A stretch of DNA of 64,000 nt from CAYTBN01 sp964542165. Lineage in GTDB: Bacteria; Myxococcota_A; UBA796; UBA9615; CAYRNR01. A model generated the notes under the pieces. The model was given only the letters and a program-made list of their open reading frames with translations, made no database searches and had not been told where the DNA came from. Below are positions 31,613-40,022 of this stretch, in pieces. The stretch's first letter is position 1. Every line of letters starts with the position of its first letter. The translations under genes and the position numbers were made by a program. The stretch is from the NCBI GenBank assembly GCA_964542165.1, contig CAZITQ010000006.1, positions 1 to 64,000 on the forward strand, read 5' to 3'.

Positions 31613-33700
31613 ATGTTTCGACGAATCGCCTGGATACCGCTGCTGGGGATCGGTGGCTGCTGCGGCATGTTCGCCTCCGTGCCCGACGACGCGGTCCTCT
31701 GCGAGCTGGCGCAGGAGGAATGGGCCGACGACCTGAGGGACGCGGTCCAGCTGCGGCCGCCCGAGTACACCTGCGAGGACCTGCTGACCGACGCCTCCGC
31801 GGGGGAGGGGAGCGTGGTGGTGGTGGCCTCCCAGCTGCTACCCGGCGACCGGGGAGGCCGGATCCTGACGGAACAGGCGCGCGGGTACACCTTGCGTCGG
31901 TACGACCAGGGTTGGCGGGCCGAGGATCCCGAGGAGCCGGAGCTGCGCAGCCGGACCGAGATCCCGGTGGGCGTGGCCGTGGCGGACGACGTCGATCCGG
32001 TGGCCATCGCGTCGGAGGGGATCGAGCTCCCCGAGGCCGCGGCTGCGCTGCAGGTACCGGGGGCCTGGTTCGCGGGGCCCTGGCCCGACGTGGCACCGGG
32101 AGAGCACCTCGAGGGCTCCGCCCTGCGGGCCTGGGAGAGGGACCTGGAGGACCAGGTCTGTCTCGGTGAGACGGCCCCCGCCCGGAAGGAGGACCCCGAT
32201 CGGGCCCTGCAAACCGCGCTCGACGACCTGGTGGCAGAGCTGGAGCGGGAGCTCGAGGAGGAGGCGGGCATCGCCGGGGAGCTCGACCGTTACGGAATCG
32301 CCCAGGCGCCCGAGCCCATGCACTGGCTGGATCCGCTGGACACCCGGAGCCTGTTCCAGGGGGGCGGAGCGGCGTACGTGGAGGTCACCCCCGAGCTGAT
32401 CCGGGTCCACGGGTGGCCCACCGTCTCGCTGTCCGATGGTCGACCCCCGGGTGACAAGGTCCGCGGCATGATGATCACTCCCCTGTACGACCAGCTGCAG
32501 GAGCTCGCCGACGACGCCAAGGCCCACGGCGCCCGATGGCCGAAGTGCCCCTTTCACGGCCGCATCTTGATCGGCGCCGACCGGCGGGTCCCCGCCGCCA
32601 CACTGACCGCGGTGATCTACACGGCTGGGCAGGCCCAGTTCGGGGAGCCCTACCTGCTGGTGAAGGACGCCGAGCCCACCCCGGTGGCCGAGGTCCTCGA
32701 TCGGGAGGCGCCGGGCGGGGGCGCCGTGCAGGTGAGCGTCACCGGGAGCACCTACCGCGTCGTCGAAGTGGGGGAAGAGGCCGAGGTGGGCGAGGAGGGC
32801 GAGGAGCTGGATGGGTCCGGTCTCCTGGCCGCGGTGAGCGCCGCGGAGCCGACCGGCGGGCTGGTCGTCACGGGGGCGGCCGCGACCGTGGGCGACGTGG
32901 TCACAGCCCTGGACGCGATCCAGGCCCAGGGATCGAGCTGCGTGATGATGGCCCGGGGGGACGCCGAGCTGCTCACCGCCGACCAGGTGCCCGAGCTGCC
33001 CGATGGACGGGTCCCCGCCGAGCTACCCGAGGTGATCTCGGTGATGCCCTTCCATCTGCCCAGCATCAGCCCAGGCAACGACCCCTGCTCGATGTTCTAC
33101 GCGAAGCCGGATCCCTTCTCGGGGATCGACGACCTCGGTTCGATCTTCGGCTCCGAGGGCATCGGCGTGGGGGCTTCCTCCTTCGTCGGCGGGATCATCG
33201 GCTCCCAGTACGGCAACCAATACGGGTCCGGGGGGCTGGGTTCCCGGGGCAGCGGACTCGGCGGCGGCGGCACCGGCGAGGGGCTCGGAGGTCTGGGCAC
33301 CCGGGGCCGCGGCAGAGGCGCGAGTGGCTACGGCACGGGCGGCGGGTACTTCGGCAAGAAGTCCAGCGGGACCCCCGGGATGTCCACCGGCGATCCGATC
33401 ATCCTGGGGCAGCTGGACAAGGAGATCATCGACAAGGTGATCCGGCAGCACCTGGCCCAGATCCGCTACTGCTACCAGAAGGAGCTGAACAAGAATCCGT
33501 CGCTCTCCGGCAAGGTCGTGATCAAGTTCACCATCGACGCCGACGGTACCGTCTCGTCGGCCAGCACGAACTCGAGCAGCATGAACAGCGCGGTCGTCGA
33601 GAGCTGCATCTGCCAGCGATTCCTGCGCTTCAAGTTCCCCGAACCCGAGGGGGGCGGGATCGTGATCGTGACCTATCCGTTCGTGTTCTCGAGCGAGTAG
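31613..33700 (+). CDS. Lipoprotein with AgmX/PglI-type C-terminal domain
   Basis: 695 residues from the ATG at 31613, with GGGGGA upstream. Lipobox IGGC gives lipidated Cys16. The first ~480 residues include two Thr-Val-rich, ExbD-like or regulatory beta segments (VPAATLTAVIYTAGQAQFG and similar). A Gly-rich low-complexity stretch (about 515-595) precedes the C-terminal domain: LDKEIIDKVIRQHLAQIRYC, KVVIKFTIDADGTV, then FPEPEGGGIVIVTYPFVF. This is the AgmX/PglI C-terminal domain of myxobacteria, associated with gliding and surface complexes and related in shape to TonB C-termini. It probably links envelope layers. Confidence 0.85.
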   Translation: MFRRIAWIPLLGIGGCCGMFASVPDDAVLCELAQEEWADDLRDAVQLRPPEYTCEDLLTDASAGEGSVVVVASQLLPGDRGGRILTEQARGYTLRRYDQGWRAEDPEEPELRSRTEIPVGVAVADDVDPVAIASEGIELPEAAAALQVPGAWFAGPWPDVAPGEHLEGSALRAWERDLEDQVCLGETAPARKEDPDRALQTALDDLVAELERELEEEAGIAGELDRYGIAQAPEPMHWLDPLDTRSLFQGGGAAYVEVTPELIRVHGWPTVSLSDGRPPGDKVRGMMITPLYDQLQELADDAKAHGARWPKCPFHGRILIGADRRVPAATLTAVIYTAGQAQFGEPYLLVKDAEPTPVAEVLDREAPGGGAVQVSVTGSTYRVVEVGEEAEVGEEGEELDGSGLLAAVSAAEPTGGLVVTGAAATVGDVVTALDAIQAQGSSCVMMARGDAELLTADQVPELPDGRVPAELPEVISVMPFHLPSISPGNDPCSMFYAKPDPFSGIDDLGSIFGSEGIGVGASSFVGGIIGSQYGNQYGSGGLGSRGSGLGGGGTGEGLGGLGTRGRGRGASGYGTGGGYFGKKSSGTPGMSTGDPIILGQLDKEIIDKVIRQHLAQIRYCYQKELNKNPSLSGKVVIKFTIDADGTVSSASTNSSSMNSAVVESCICQRFLRFKFPEPEGGGIVIVTYPFVFSSE

Positions 33701-33704
33701 CGAC

Positions 33705-34553
33705 TCACGCGCGGTGGGCGGACAGCTGGATGCTCGCGATCTTTCCCGCCAGGACGGGGGCCAGGGCGACCAGCGCCTCGCGGGTGGGCGAGGACCCGCA
33801 GCAGCCCGACATCTGATCCAGACCCGGTGTGGCTGCGTCCACCAGGGGGGTGAGCCGGGTCGGGTCGAGGGGCGCGCGGTGCGTGACCTCCACCTCGCCC
33901 AGGCCGGCGTTCCGCAGTCCTTCCACGTAGCTCGTCTCGGTCGCCGCCCCCGCGATGCAGGCGTCGTACAGCGCCTGGCTCGCTCGGATGGCGTCGGGGA
34001 GGGCGTCGGCCACGATGTCGCAGATCACCACCCGGCCGCCGGGGCGGAGCACGCGGGCGATCTCGAGGAACACCGCCGGCTTGTCGGGGGAGAGGTTGAT
34101 CGCGCAGTTGGAGATCACCCAGTCCACCGAGGCGTCGTCCACCGGAGGCGCTTCGATGAATCCGCTGCGGATCTCCACGTTGCTCCGTCCGTCCGCGGCC
34201 GCGTGACCTCGCGCCGCCTGGTTCATCCCGTCGGTCATGTCCACGCCCAACACCCGGCCGCCGGGGGCAACCCGGGCGGCCGCGAGCGCCAGGTCGAACC
34301 CGGCGCCGGAGCCCAGGTCGAGCACCACGTCACCCGGCCGGAGCCGGCAGGAGGCCAGGGGATTGCCACACCCCAGGGACTGGCTCGCGGCGTCGCCGGC
34401 GGACGCGATGTCGCCCTCGCTGTACCCCACCGCCCTGGCCCATCCGGCGTCCGCCGAGGGCGCTGCGCATCCGCAGCCGGTGGAGGCGGGCGCGGAGATC
34501 GCTCGGGTGTAGGTCGCGGACACGGAGCGTCGGATCTCGTCTCGGGAGGGCAT
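33705..34553 (-). CDS. arsM: ArsM-like arsenite (As(III)) S-adenosylmethionine methyltransferase
   Basis: 282 residues. The SAM-binding motif is VVLDLGSGAGFDL (76-88). The conserved cysteines expected for ArsM are present: a CGC cluster (27 and 29), Cys62 in SLGCGNP, Cys150 in ISNCAINLSPDK and Cys199 in ALYDACIAGA. The family methylates arsenite to mono-, di- and trimethyl arsenicals, a detoxification step. There is no ArsR or efflux gene beside it. It converges with the AgmX-type gene, 4 bases apart. A CCG motif near the C-terminus (MSGCCGSSP) could also bind arsenic. Confidence 0.85.
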   Translation of the reverse strand: MPSRDEIRRSVSATYTRAISAPASTGCGCAAPSADAGWARAVGYSEGDIASAGDAASQSLGCGNPLASCRLRPGDVVLDLGSGAGFDLALAAARVAPGGRVLGVDMTDGMNQAARGHAAADGRSNVEIRSGFIEAPPVDDASVDWVISNCAINLSPDKPAVFLEIARVLRPGGRVVICDIVADALPDAIRASQALYDACIAGAATETSYVEGLRNAGLGEVEVTHRAPLDPTRLTPLVDAATPGLDQMSGCCGSSPTREALVALAPVLAGKIASIQLSAHRA

Positions 34554-34638
34554 GCAGGAGAGGTGGGTACGACGGGGTGGGGTGTCAAGGGTGGGGAGAG
34601 CGCGAGGGTGAGGGAGGTTTCGGCACCGGCGCCGGAAC

Positions 34639-35430
34639 CTAGCGCCCCATCTGGATGGGTACTCCGTCGTAGGCGAACACGAGGTTGCGGATGTACTTGT
34701 CCACCTGGGAGTCGTCCACGAGGATGATGATGATCACGTTCTGGTTCATCGGCTGCAGCACCCCTGTGAACCCATCCTTGTCCACGTCCAGGTCGTAGGT
34801 GGCGTTGGCCTCGTTGAGCTTCATGAAGCCGATGATGTGGGCGTTGACCAGCACCTCGATGCCGTCGTCCACCGCCTCCACGTCGATGGTCCACTGGCCG
34901 CCGTACTTGGCGGGGTAGGTCAGGTAGGCCATGGCGTAGGTGAAGGTGGCGAACTCGAAGGTCGCCAGGTCCGAGTCCCCGTCGTAGGTGAACTCCTCCT
35001 GCAGGTAGGAGGGGTCCAGGTTGGTGTGGTCGATGATGTGCTGCTCGATCAGGTCGAAGGCCTGCTGGTGCCCCAGGTTGGGATCGAGCAGGCCGTGCCC
35101 ACCGCTGGGTTCGTACCAGTACAGGTCGGTGTCCCCGTGGTGATCCACGTGGAAGTTGGGGTTGGAGGTGGTCTCGTAGGGGATGCCGTCGTCGTAGACG
35201 TACCAGCCGACGATCACCTCCTCCAGCGTGGGGGTGGCGTCGTCGTCGTCGCCGGTGTGGTCGTCGTCGTCGTCATCGCCGGTGTGGTGGTCGTCGTCAT
35301 CGCCGGTGTCGTCGTCGTCGTCCGCGGGGTCGTCGCCCCCGGAACCGGCGTCCAACTCGTAGTCCTGACAACCCCACGCGACCAGGATCGCCGACGCGGC
35401 CAGCGATGCCAGCAGGAGTCTGAAGCTCAT
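34639..35430 (-). CDS. Lipoprotein of unknown function with Asp/His-rich linker
   Basis: 263 residues from the ATG at 35430, which has GGAGGT at the right distance; the GTG two codons earlier overlaps that site. A signal peptide ends in VAWGC. Residues about 30-65 are a GDDDD linker that includes His pairs (DDHHTGDDDD), different from the Thr-only version elsewhere, and could bind metal. The remaining 195 residues are a mixed alpha/beta domain (LEEVIVGWYVYDDG, then VEVLVNAHIIGF) without a family I know. On the minus strand it follows the parvulin gene by 50 bases. Confidence 0.7.
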   Translation of the reverse strand: MSFRLLLASLAASAILVAWGCQDYELDAGSGGDDPADDDDDTGDDDDHHTGDDDDDDHTGDDDDATPTLEEVIVGWYVYDDGIPYETTSNPNFHVDHHGDTDLYWYEPSGGHGLLDPNLGHQQAFDLIEQHIIDHTNLDPSYLQEEFTYDGDSDLATFEFATFTYAMAYLTYPAKYGGQWTIDVEAVDDGIEVLVNAHIIGFMKLNEANATYDLDVDKDGFTGVLQPMNQNVIIIILVDDSQVDKYIRNLVFAYDGVPIQMGR

Positions 35431-35480
35431 TCCCACCTCCCATCAGGGGCCCCGGTCGACTCTAGCACGCCCCCTGGTCG

Positions 35481-36419
35481 TCACTTCTCCACGTCGTCCT
35501 CGTCGCCCAGGTTCGGGGGAGTCCAGAGGGGGATGGACGCCGGATCGACCCTCAGGTTCATCTCGTCGAGTGCCTCCTCGTTCACCACCACGGTCGCCCC
35601 GTCACGCAGCTCGGCCAGGAAGCTGTCGTACAGCTCCTCGTAGCGCACGCTCTTGACCTTGCGCAGCACGCTGCCCCGCATCTGTTCGAAGGTCCGCTCC
35701 ACGCGCTCGCGGCGGTTGGGGATGTAGAGGAAATAGAAGCCGCTCTCGATCTCGACCACCGGGCTGACCTCGCCCTTCGCCAGGGTGAAGGCCAGCTCGA
35801 CCACCCCCGGATCGACACCGGGTTTGCCGTTGCGACCCACGAATCCGATGTCGCCACCGCGGCGGGCGTACGGGCAGGAGGAGTGGGTCTGGGCCAGGGC
35901 CTTGAAGAGGGTGGGATCCAGGGCGACCTGCCGTTGCAGGTCCTCGACGAACATCCGGGCGGCGCGTCGGTTGCCGTGGCTCTCGGTGCGGATCTCCAAG
36001 CGCTTGATCTGCACCTTCTCCGGGACGACGAAGTCCTCGACGTGGGCCTCGAAGTACGCGCGCAGCTCGTCTTCGGTGATGTCCTCCGTCCGGACGTGGC
36101 CGTACACGTCCCGCTTGAGCAGGGTGTTGACCATCATCTTGCGGATCTTGGGATCCTCGTCGAGCTCCTGCTCGAGCGCCTGGTGGTAGATCAGGAACTC
36201 GTTCACCACGTCCTCGAGGACCTCCCGCTTGAGGGCCTCGTCGACGACGCCACCCTCGGGCCGCTTGCGCTTCGCCGCTCGCTCGAGGTCCTCGACGGTG
36301 ATCACCAGGCCGTTCACCTCGGCGATGACCGGGGACTCCTCCTCGTCGTCGGCCGCGGCGGGGACGGCGATCGTCAGCGCCAGGAGGCATGTCAGGGTCC
36401 AGGCCGGGATGGTGTCCAT
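35481..36419 (-). CDS. Periplasmic parvulin-type peptidyl-prolyl isomerase (SurA/PpiC-like)
   Basis: 312 residues from the ATG at 36419, with GGAGAGGAG upstream. A signal peptide ends AAADDEE. An N-terminal helical part (about 30-120) with VIAEVNGLVITVEDLERAAK is the SurA_N-like chaperone module. The parvulin domain follows, with CPYARRGGDIGFVG and KGEVSPVVEIESGFYFLY as its signature strands. Such proteins fold outer-membrane proteins, which fits the many barrels and lipoproteins nearby. It is 14 bases after the preceding minus-strand gene ends, so co-transcription is likely. Confidence 0.85.
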   Translation of the reverse strand: MDTIPAWTLTCLLALTIAVPAAADDEEESPVIAEVNGLVITVEDLERAAKRKRPEGGVVDEALKREVLEDVVNEFLIYHQALEQELDEDPKIRKMMVNTLLKRDVYGHVRTEDITEDELRAYFEAHVEDFVVPEKVQIKRLEIRTESHGNRRAARMFVEDLQRQVALDPTLFKALAQTHSSCPYARRGGDIGFVGRNGKPGVDPGVVELAFTLAKGEVSPVVEIESGFYFLYIPNRRERVERTFEQMRGSVLRKVKSVRYEELYDSFLAELRDGATVVVNEEALDEMNLRVDPASIPLWTPPNLGDEDDVEK

Positions 36420-36433
36420 GCTCGACTCCTCTC

Positions 36434-37780
36434 CTACCGGTAGGCGGATGACTCGTAGAGAAGACACCCGTTGATCCAGATCTCCACCGTCACACTCTCG
36501 ATGGCGTCCCGCCGGGCCAGGGCCGGGGTCCAGGGGAGGATCAGGTGGTAGGCGCCGTCCGCGGCCTCGTCGAGGGTGACGAAGGCGTGATCGTCGTCCG
36601 TGTCGAACCAATAGCGGAGCTTGTGGCGCAGCTGCAGGGTGACCTCGGCGGGCACGCCCAGCTCCAGCTTGGTGAGCACCACGTGGATCGCCATCGGCTC
36701 GCCCCACACCAGCTCCTGGCCCCGCTCCCCGCCGTGCTCCAGGTAGAGATCGTCCACGCGGGCGACCCGAGCGACTGGCCGCGTCACCAGGTCCTCGAGG
36801 AGCTCTTCGCCCCAGCTCACCCGCACCTGCAGGCGTGTGGCCGCCGAGGCCTGGGTCTGGAACTCCACCGTGTGTTTCCACACGTTGGCGGGGGGGATCC
36901 ACGAGCCGTCCTCGGCGAAGCGTTCGCCCGAACCGTCGTCGGTCCCCACCTCCTGGCGGATGAGGTGCTTGCTGCTACCGGGGACGTACTCGCCGGTGGC
37001 GTCGTCGAGGACCTCGATGATCAGTGGGGCGTCCAGGGTGACCGGCGCCTCGCCGGTGTTGATCGCCTGAAGGGTGGTGATGAAGCGGATCTCGTCCCCG
37101 GGATCCAGGCAGCCGAGCCGCTCGTCGGACCGGGTCAAGCTGGACAGCTGTACGCCGCCCACGTCCACCGATTGGCTCTGTGTGACCCGGTGTCTGTCGA
37201 GGAAGTCGGCCGCCGAAGCCCGGCGTCGCAGGGAGAGCTGGAGGGTGCGCCCGTCCTCGCTCACCTGGACCTCGCTGGGCTCCACCAGGGCCAGCAACTC
37301 GTACAGCGCGTCGTCCAGCAGCGCCGGCAGCGCACCCTCCTCGCAGGGTTCGCACTGGCGGCTGGCCGCCGAGACGGTCATCCCGTCCGCCGTGCGGGTC
37401 AACTGCACGGCGACCACGCGGGCATCGCCCAGGCGGCCCACCTCGCCGGTGAGCAGGTGGCTGGCGCCCAGCTCTCCGGCGGCGCGGACCAGGCAGTCCC
37501 GGGAGCGGCATCCGGGGGCGGTGCCCCCGTCGACCGTCTGGAGCAGCTCCCCGTGGGCCACGAAGCGCCCCGCGCCGGCGTGCTGGGCGGCCACCCCCTC
37601 GACGATGCCGGTGAGGATCGCGGCGGTGGTCTCGGCCACGTCGAGGGCGACCATCGGCGCCACCGCCAGCCCCCCCTCGTCCTCCGGCCCGGTGCTCGCC
37701 GTCGCGGCCCCCGGGATGGTGACGACGAACCCGGCGAGGACCACCGCGGGGAGGAGGCGCTGGGGGATGGGATCTGGCAT
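36434..37780 (-). CDS. Exported protein with a TolB/FlgO-like N-terminal domain
   Basis: 448 residues from the ATG at 37780, with GAGAGGA upstream. A signal peptide is followed by a domain (about 45-165) with ETTAAILTGIVEGVAAQHAG and DCLVRAAGELGASHLLTGEV. This is the arrangement of the FlgO/TolB-N-like alpha/beta fold found in many exported myxobacterial proteins; CEPCEEG lies just after. The C-terminal half is beta-rich (IRFITTLQAINTGEAPV, a possible immunoglobulin-like domain). The parvulin gene follows by 14 bases. Function unknown. Confidence 0.7.
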   Translation of the reverse strand: MPDPIPQRLLPAVVLAGFVVTIPGAATASTGPEDEGGLAVAPMVALDVAETTAAILTGIVEGVAAQHAGAGRFVAHGELLQTVDGGTAPGCRSRDCLVRAAGELGASHLLTGEVGRLGDARVVAVQLTRTADGMTVSAASRQCEPCEEGALPALLDDALYELLALVEPSEVQVSEDGRTLQLSLRRRASAADFLDRHRVTQSQSVDVGGVQLSSLTRSDERLGCLDPGDEIRFITTLQAINTGEAPVTLDAPLIIEVLDDATGEYVPGSSKHLIRQEVGTDDGSGERFAEDGSWIPPANVWKHTVEFQTQASAATRLQVRVSWGEELLEDLVTRPVARVARVDDLYLEHGGERGQELVWGEPMAIHVVLTKLELGVPAEVTLQLRHKLRYWFDTDDDHAFVTLDEAADGAYHLILPWTPALARRDAIESVTVEIWINGCLLYESSAYR

Positions 37781-37941
37781 GGGTCCTCTCGTGGAACGAG
37801 CCCGCACCGCACACCGTATCAGGGGGGCGTCCAGGGGAACAGCGCGACCGGGCTCCGGGGACCTTTCCCTCGATCCCCCCCGGCGGTATGGTGAGGGGGC
37901 CGCCGGCTGGGGCGCGCCGCGACCATCGAGGGGAGAGCGCG

Positions 37942-38598
37942 ATGGACTTCAAGGTCCTGTTCCAGGAGTTCTGTCGCTCCATCGTGCGCAACCGGCACCT
38001 GGAGCTGGCCGAGCGCCACGGGGACTGGACGTCCGCGGTCAAGGCCTCCCTGGGGCGCCTGGGCAAGCGGCACGGCTACGCCGCGTTCCTCAACGACGAC
38101 CGGCGCAAGTCCGGCTCCTACCTGTGGGACGTGGCCTGGTGCGTGGAGGACCGGGTCCGGCCGTCGAACCCGCCGCGGGGCGCGGGGATCGAGGGGCTGC
38201 GGTTCCCCGTGCGGCCCTACCGGAAGCTGGCGCTGTCGGCCCAGGTGGAGTGGGGGCGACCGGGGCAGCGTCCGGGGACCCAGGTATTTCGCCAGAACCT
38301 CGAGGAAGTGTTTCGAGACTTCTACAAGCTGCTGGATGCCAAGTCCCAGTTCAAGGTGATGGTCTACACCTCCTGGCGCTACCCACAGCAGGGGGGGGCG
38401 ACCGGGCTGTTCGTCCAGGGATTCGAGCGGCTGCTGGCGGACTACCAGAACCACACCGCGGGCGAGAAGTACCTCTTCTTGGAGTTCAGCGACAACGCGC
38501 GGACCATCTACGGCTACCAGTGCGCGGTCCCGAGGCGGGGCCGTCGGGACCTGATCCTGAGGGCGGTGGGCCAGCACGGCTACCCGGCGACCTGGTAG
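37942..38598 (+). CDS. Conserved-looking hypothetical protein
   Basis: 218 residues from the ATG at 37942, with GAGGGGAGAG upstream. No signal peptide or membrane helix, so cytoplasmic. Residues 20-65 include a helix, then SGSYLWDVAWCVE, and a strand LALSAQVEWG follows near residue 100. The spacing of Asp and Glu (D...E-x-G) faintly recalls PD-(D/E)XK nuclease folds, but without a clear E-x-K, so I do not assign it. The rest alternates helix and strand. It is transcribed alone, divergent from the TolB-like gene. Confidence 0.55.
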   Translation: MDFKVLFQEFCRSIVRNRHLELAERHGDWTSAVKASLGRLGKRHGYAAFLNDDRRKSGSYLWDVAWCVEDRVRPSNPPRGAGIEGLRFPVRPYRKLALSAQVEWGRPGQRPGTQVFRQNLEEVFRDFYKLLDAKSQFKVMVYTSWRYPQQGGATGLFVQGFERLLADYQNHTAGEKYLFLEFSDNARTIYGYQCAVPRRGRRDLILRAVGQHGYPATW

Positions 38599-38688
38599 GC
38601 AGGTAAATATTCGGCGCTGACGGTCGTAGGTAGGGGGCGGCGAAAGCGGACGCTCCGGCGGGAGTGTCCCACAAAGAGGAGACACCGT

Positions 38689-39942
38689 ATGGCGACCCCG
38701 AAGAAGCCGAAGGACGAAGAGAGCAAGACGAAAACCCGCAAGACGACCCGGAAGAAGGCCGCTCCGAAGCCCCGGAAGAAGGCTGCGCCCAAGGCGGCGA
38801 AGAAGGCTGCGCCCAAGGCGGCGAAGAAGAAGACCACCCCCAAGGCCTCGGCGAAGAAGCCGGGCGGAGGTCGCCGGAGTACGAACGACGGCAGGCCCCG
38901 CACCGCGAACGGTCGCCTGTGCTTCCCCGAGATCTCGCCCCGGGCGTACGAACACCCCGCAGACCGCGCCGCGCTGGTGGCCCTGCGCAAGGTTCCCGGC
39001 TTCGACCTGGTGCTGCGCAAGATCTTCGGCGCCATCGGCGAGCGCTCCCTGCGGCTGATCCACCTGGCGTCGGCCGCGCGGGTGGGCCCCGATCAGTTCC
39101 CCGACCTGTGGGACGACTACCTGGAGGCCTGCCAGATCCTGGGCTTCGAGGAGCCGCCGGAGCTCTACGTCTCCCAGACCCCCTTCGTGAACGCCGGCGC
39201 CGTGGGGGTCGATCGGCCGTTCGTGGTCATCAACTCGGGGATGCTGGTCCTGCTGGACCGGGCTGAACTCCAGGCCGTGCTGGGCCACGAACTCGGCCAC
39301 GTGCTCTCCGGTCACGCCCTGTACAAGACCATGCTGCGGCTGCTGATCCGCCTGATGATCCTGGCCCTGCAGGTCCCCGTCGGCGGCGCCGTGCTGCTGA
39401 CCATCATCACCGCCCTGCTCGAGTGGGACCGAAAGAGCGAGCTGTCCGCCGACCGGGCCGGCCTCCTGGTGGCCCAGGACCCGGACGTGGCCTACCGGGT
39501 CCAGATGAAGCTCGCCGGCGGCGGCCTGAGCGCCCAGATGAACCCCGAGGCCTTCATCGCCCAGGCCGAGGAGTACGAGGGCTACGGCAACGTGATCGAC
39601 TCGGTGGCCAAGGTGCTCAACCTCATGGGCCGCACCCACCCCTTCCCCGTCCTGCGCCTCAACGAGCTGCGCAAGTGGGTCGACGCCGGCGACTACGACA
39701 CCCTGATGGGCGGCGACTACGAGCAGATCAACGAGGACGACAAGGCCAGCGTCTACCAGGAGGTCCTGCGCTCCGCCACCTCCTACAAGGAGACCGTCGA
39801 GACCTCCACCGATCCGTTGATGGTCGCCCTGCGCCGCATGGGCGAGGAGATCAACGACACCACCCGCAGCGTCGTGGACTGGGTCCGGGGCAAGGGTGGC
39901 AAGGATGACGGGGAGGACGACGACGGGGACGCCGAGAGCTGA
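38689..39942 (+). CDS. M48-family metallopeptidase with histone-H1-like Lys/Ala/Pro tail
   Basis: 417 residues; GAGGAGA precedes the ATG. Residues 1-58 are Lys/Ala/Pro repeats (KKAAPKAAKKAAPKAAKK) like the C-terminal tail of histone H1 or bacterial HctB/AlgP proteins. The peptidase follows: AVLGHELGHVLSGHA gives His200, Glu201 and His204 of the HExxH zinc site, and SELSADRAG gives Glu251 as third ligand. Hydrophobic segments (about 216-245) lie between them as in M48 proteins. It ends in an acidic tail. Such enzymes do membrane protein quality control. The basic tail could bind DNA, RNA or anionic surfaces. Confidence 0.85.
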   Translation: MATPKKPKDEESKTKTRKTTRKKAAPKPRKKAAPKAAKKAAPKAAKKKTTPKASAKKPGGGRRSTNDGRPRTANGRLCFPEISPRAYEHPADRAALVALRKVPGFDLVLRKIFGAIGERSLRLIHLASAARVGPDQFPDLWDDYLEACQILGFEEPPELYVSQTPFVNAGAVGVDRPFVVINSGMLVLLDRAELQAVLGHELGHVLSGHALYKTMLRLLIRLMILALQVPVGGAVLLTIITALLEWDRKSELSADRAGLLVAQDPDVAYRVQMKLAGGGLSAQMNPEAFIAQAEEYEGYGNVIDSVAKVLNLMGRTHPFPVLRLNELRKWVDAGDYDTLMGGDYEQINEDDKASVYQEVLRSATSYKETVETSTDPLMVALRRMGEEINDTTRSVVDWVRGKGGKDDGEDDDGDAES

Positions 39943-40022
39943 CCTGACCGCAGCGTGCTATCGTTTTTCCAATCTCCCCGGGGATCCCGCGACTACCGGT
40001 TTGGGGACGGAGCGCGTGGCCG

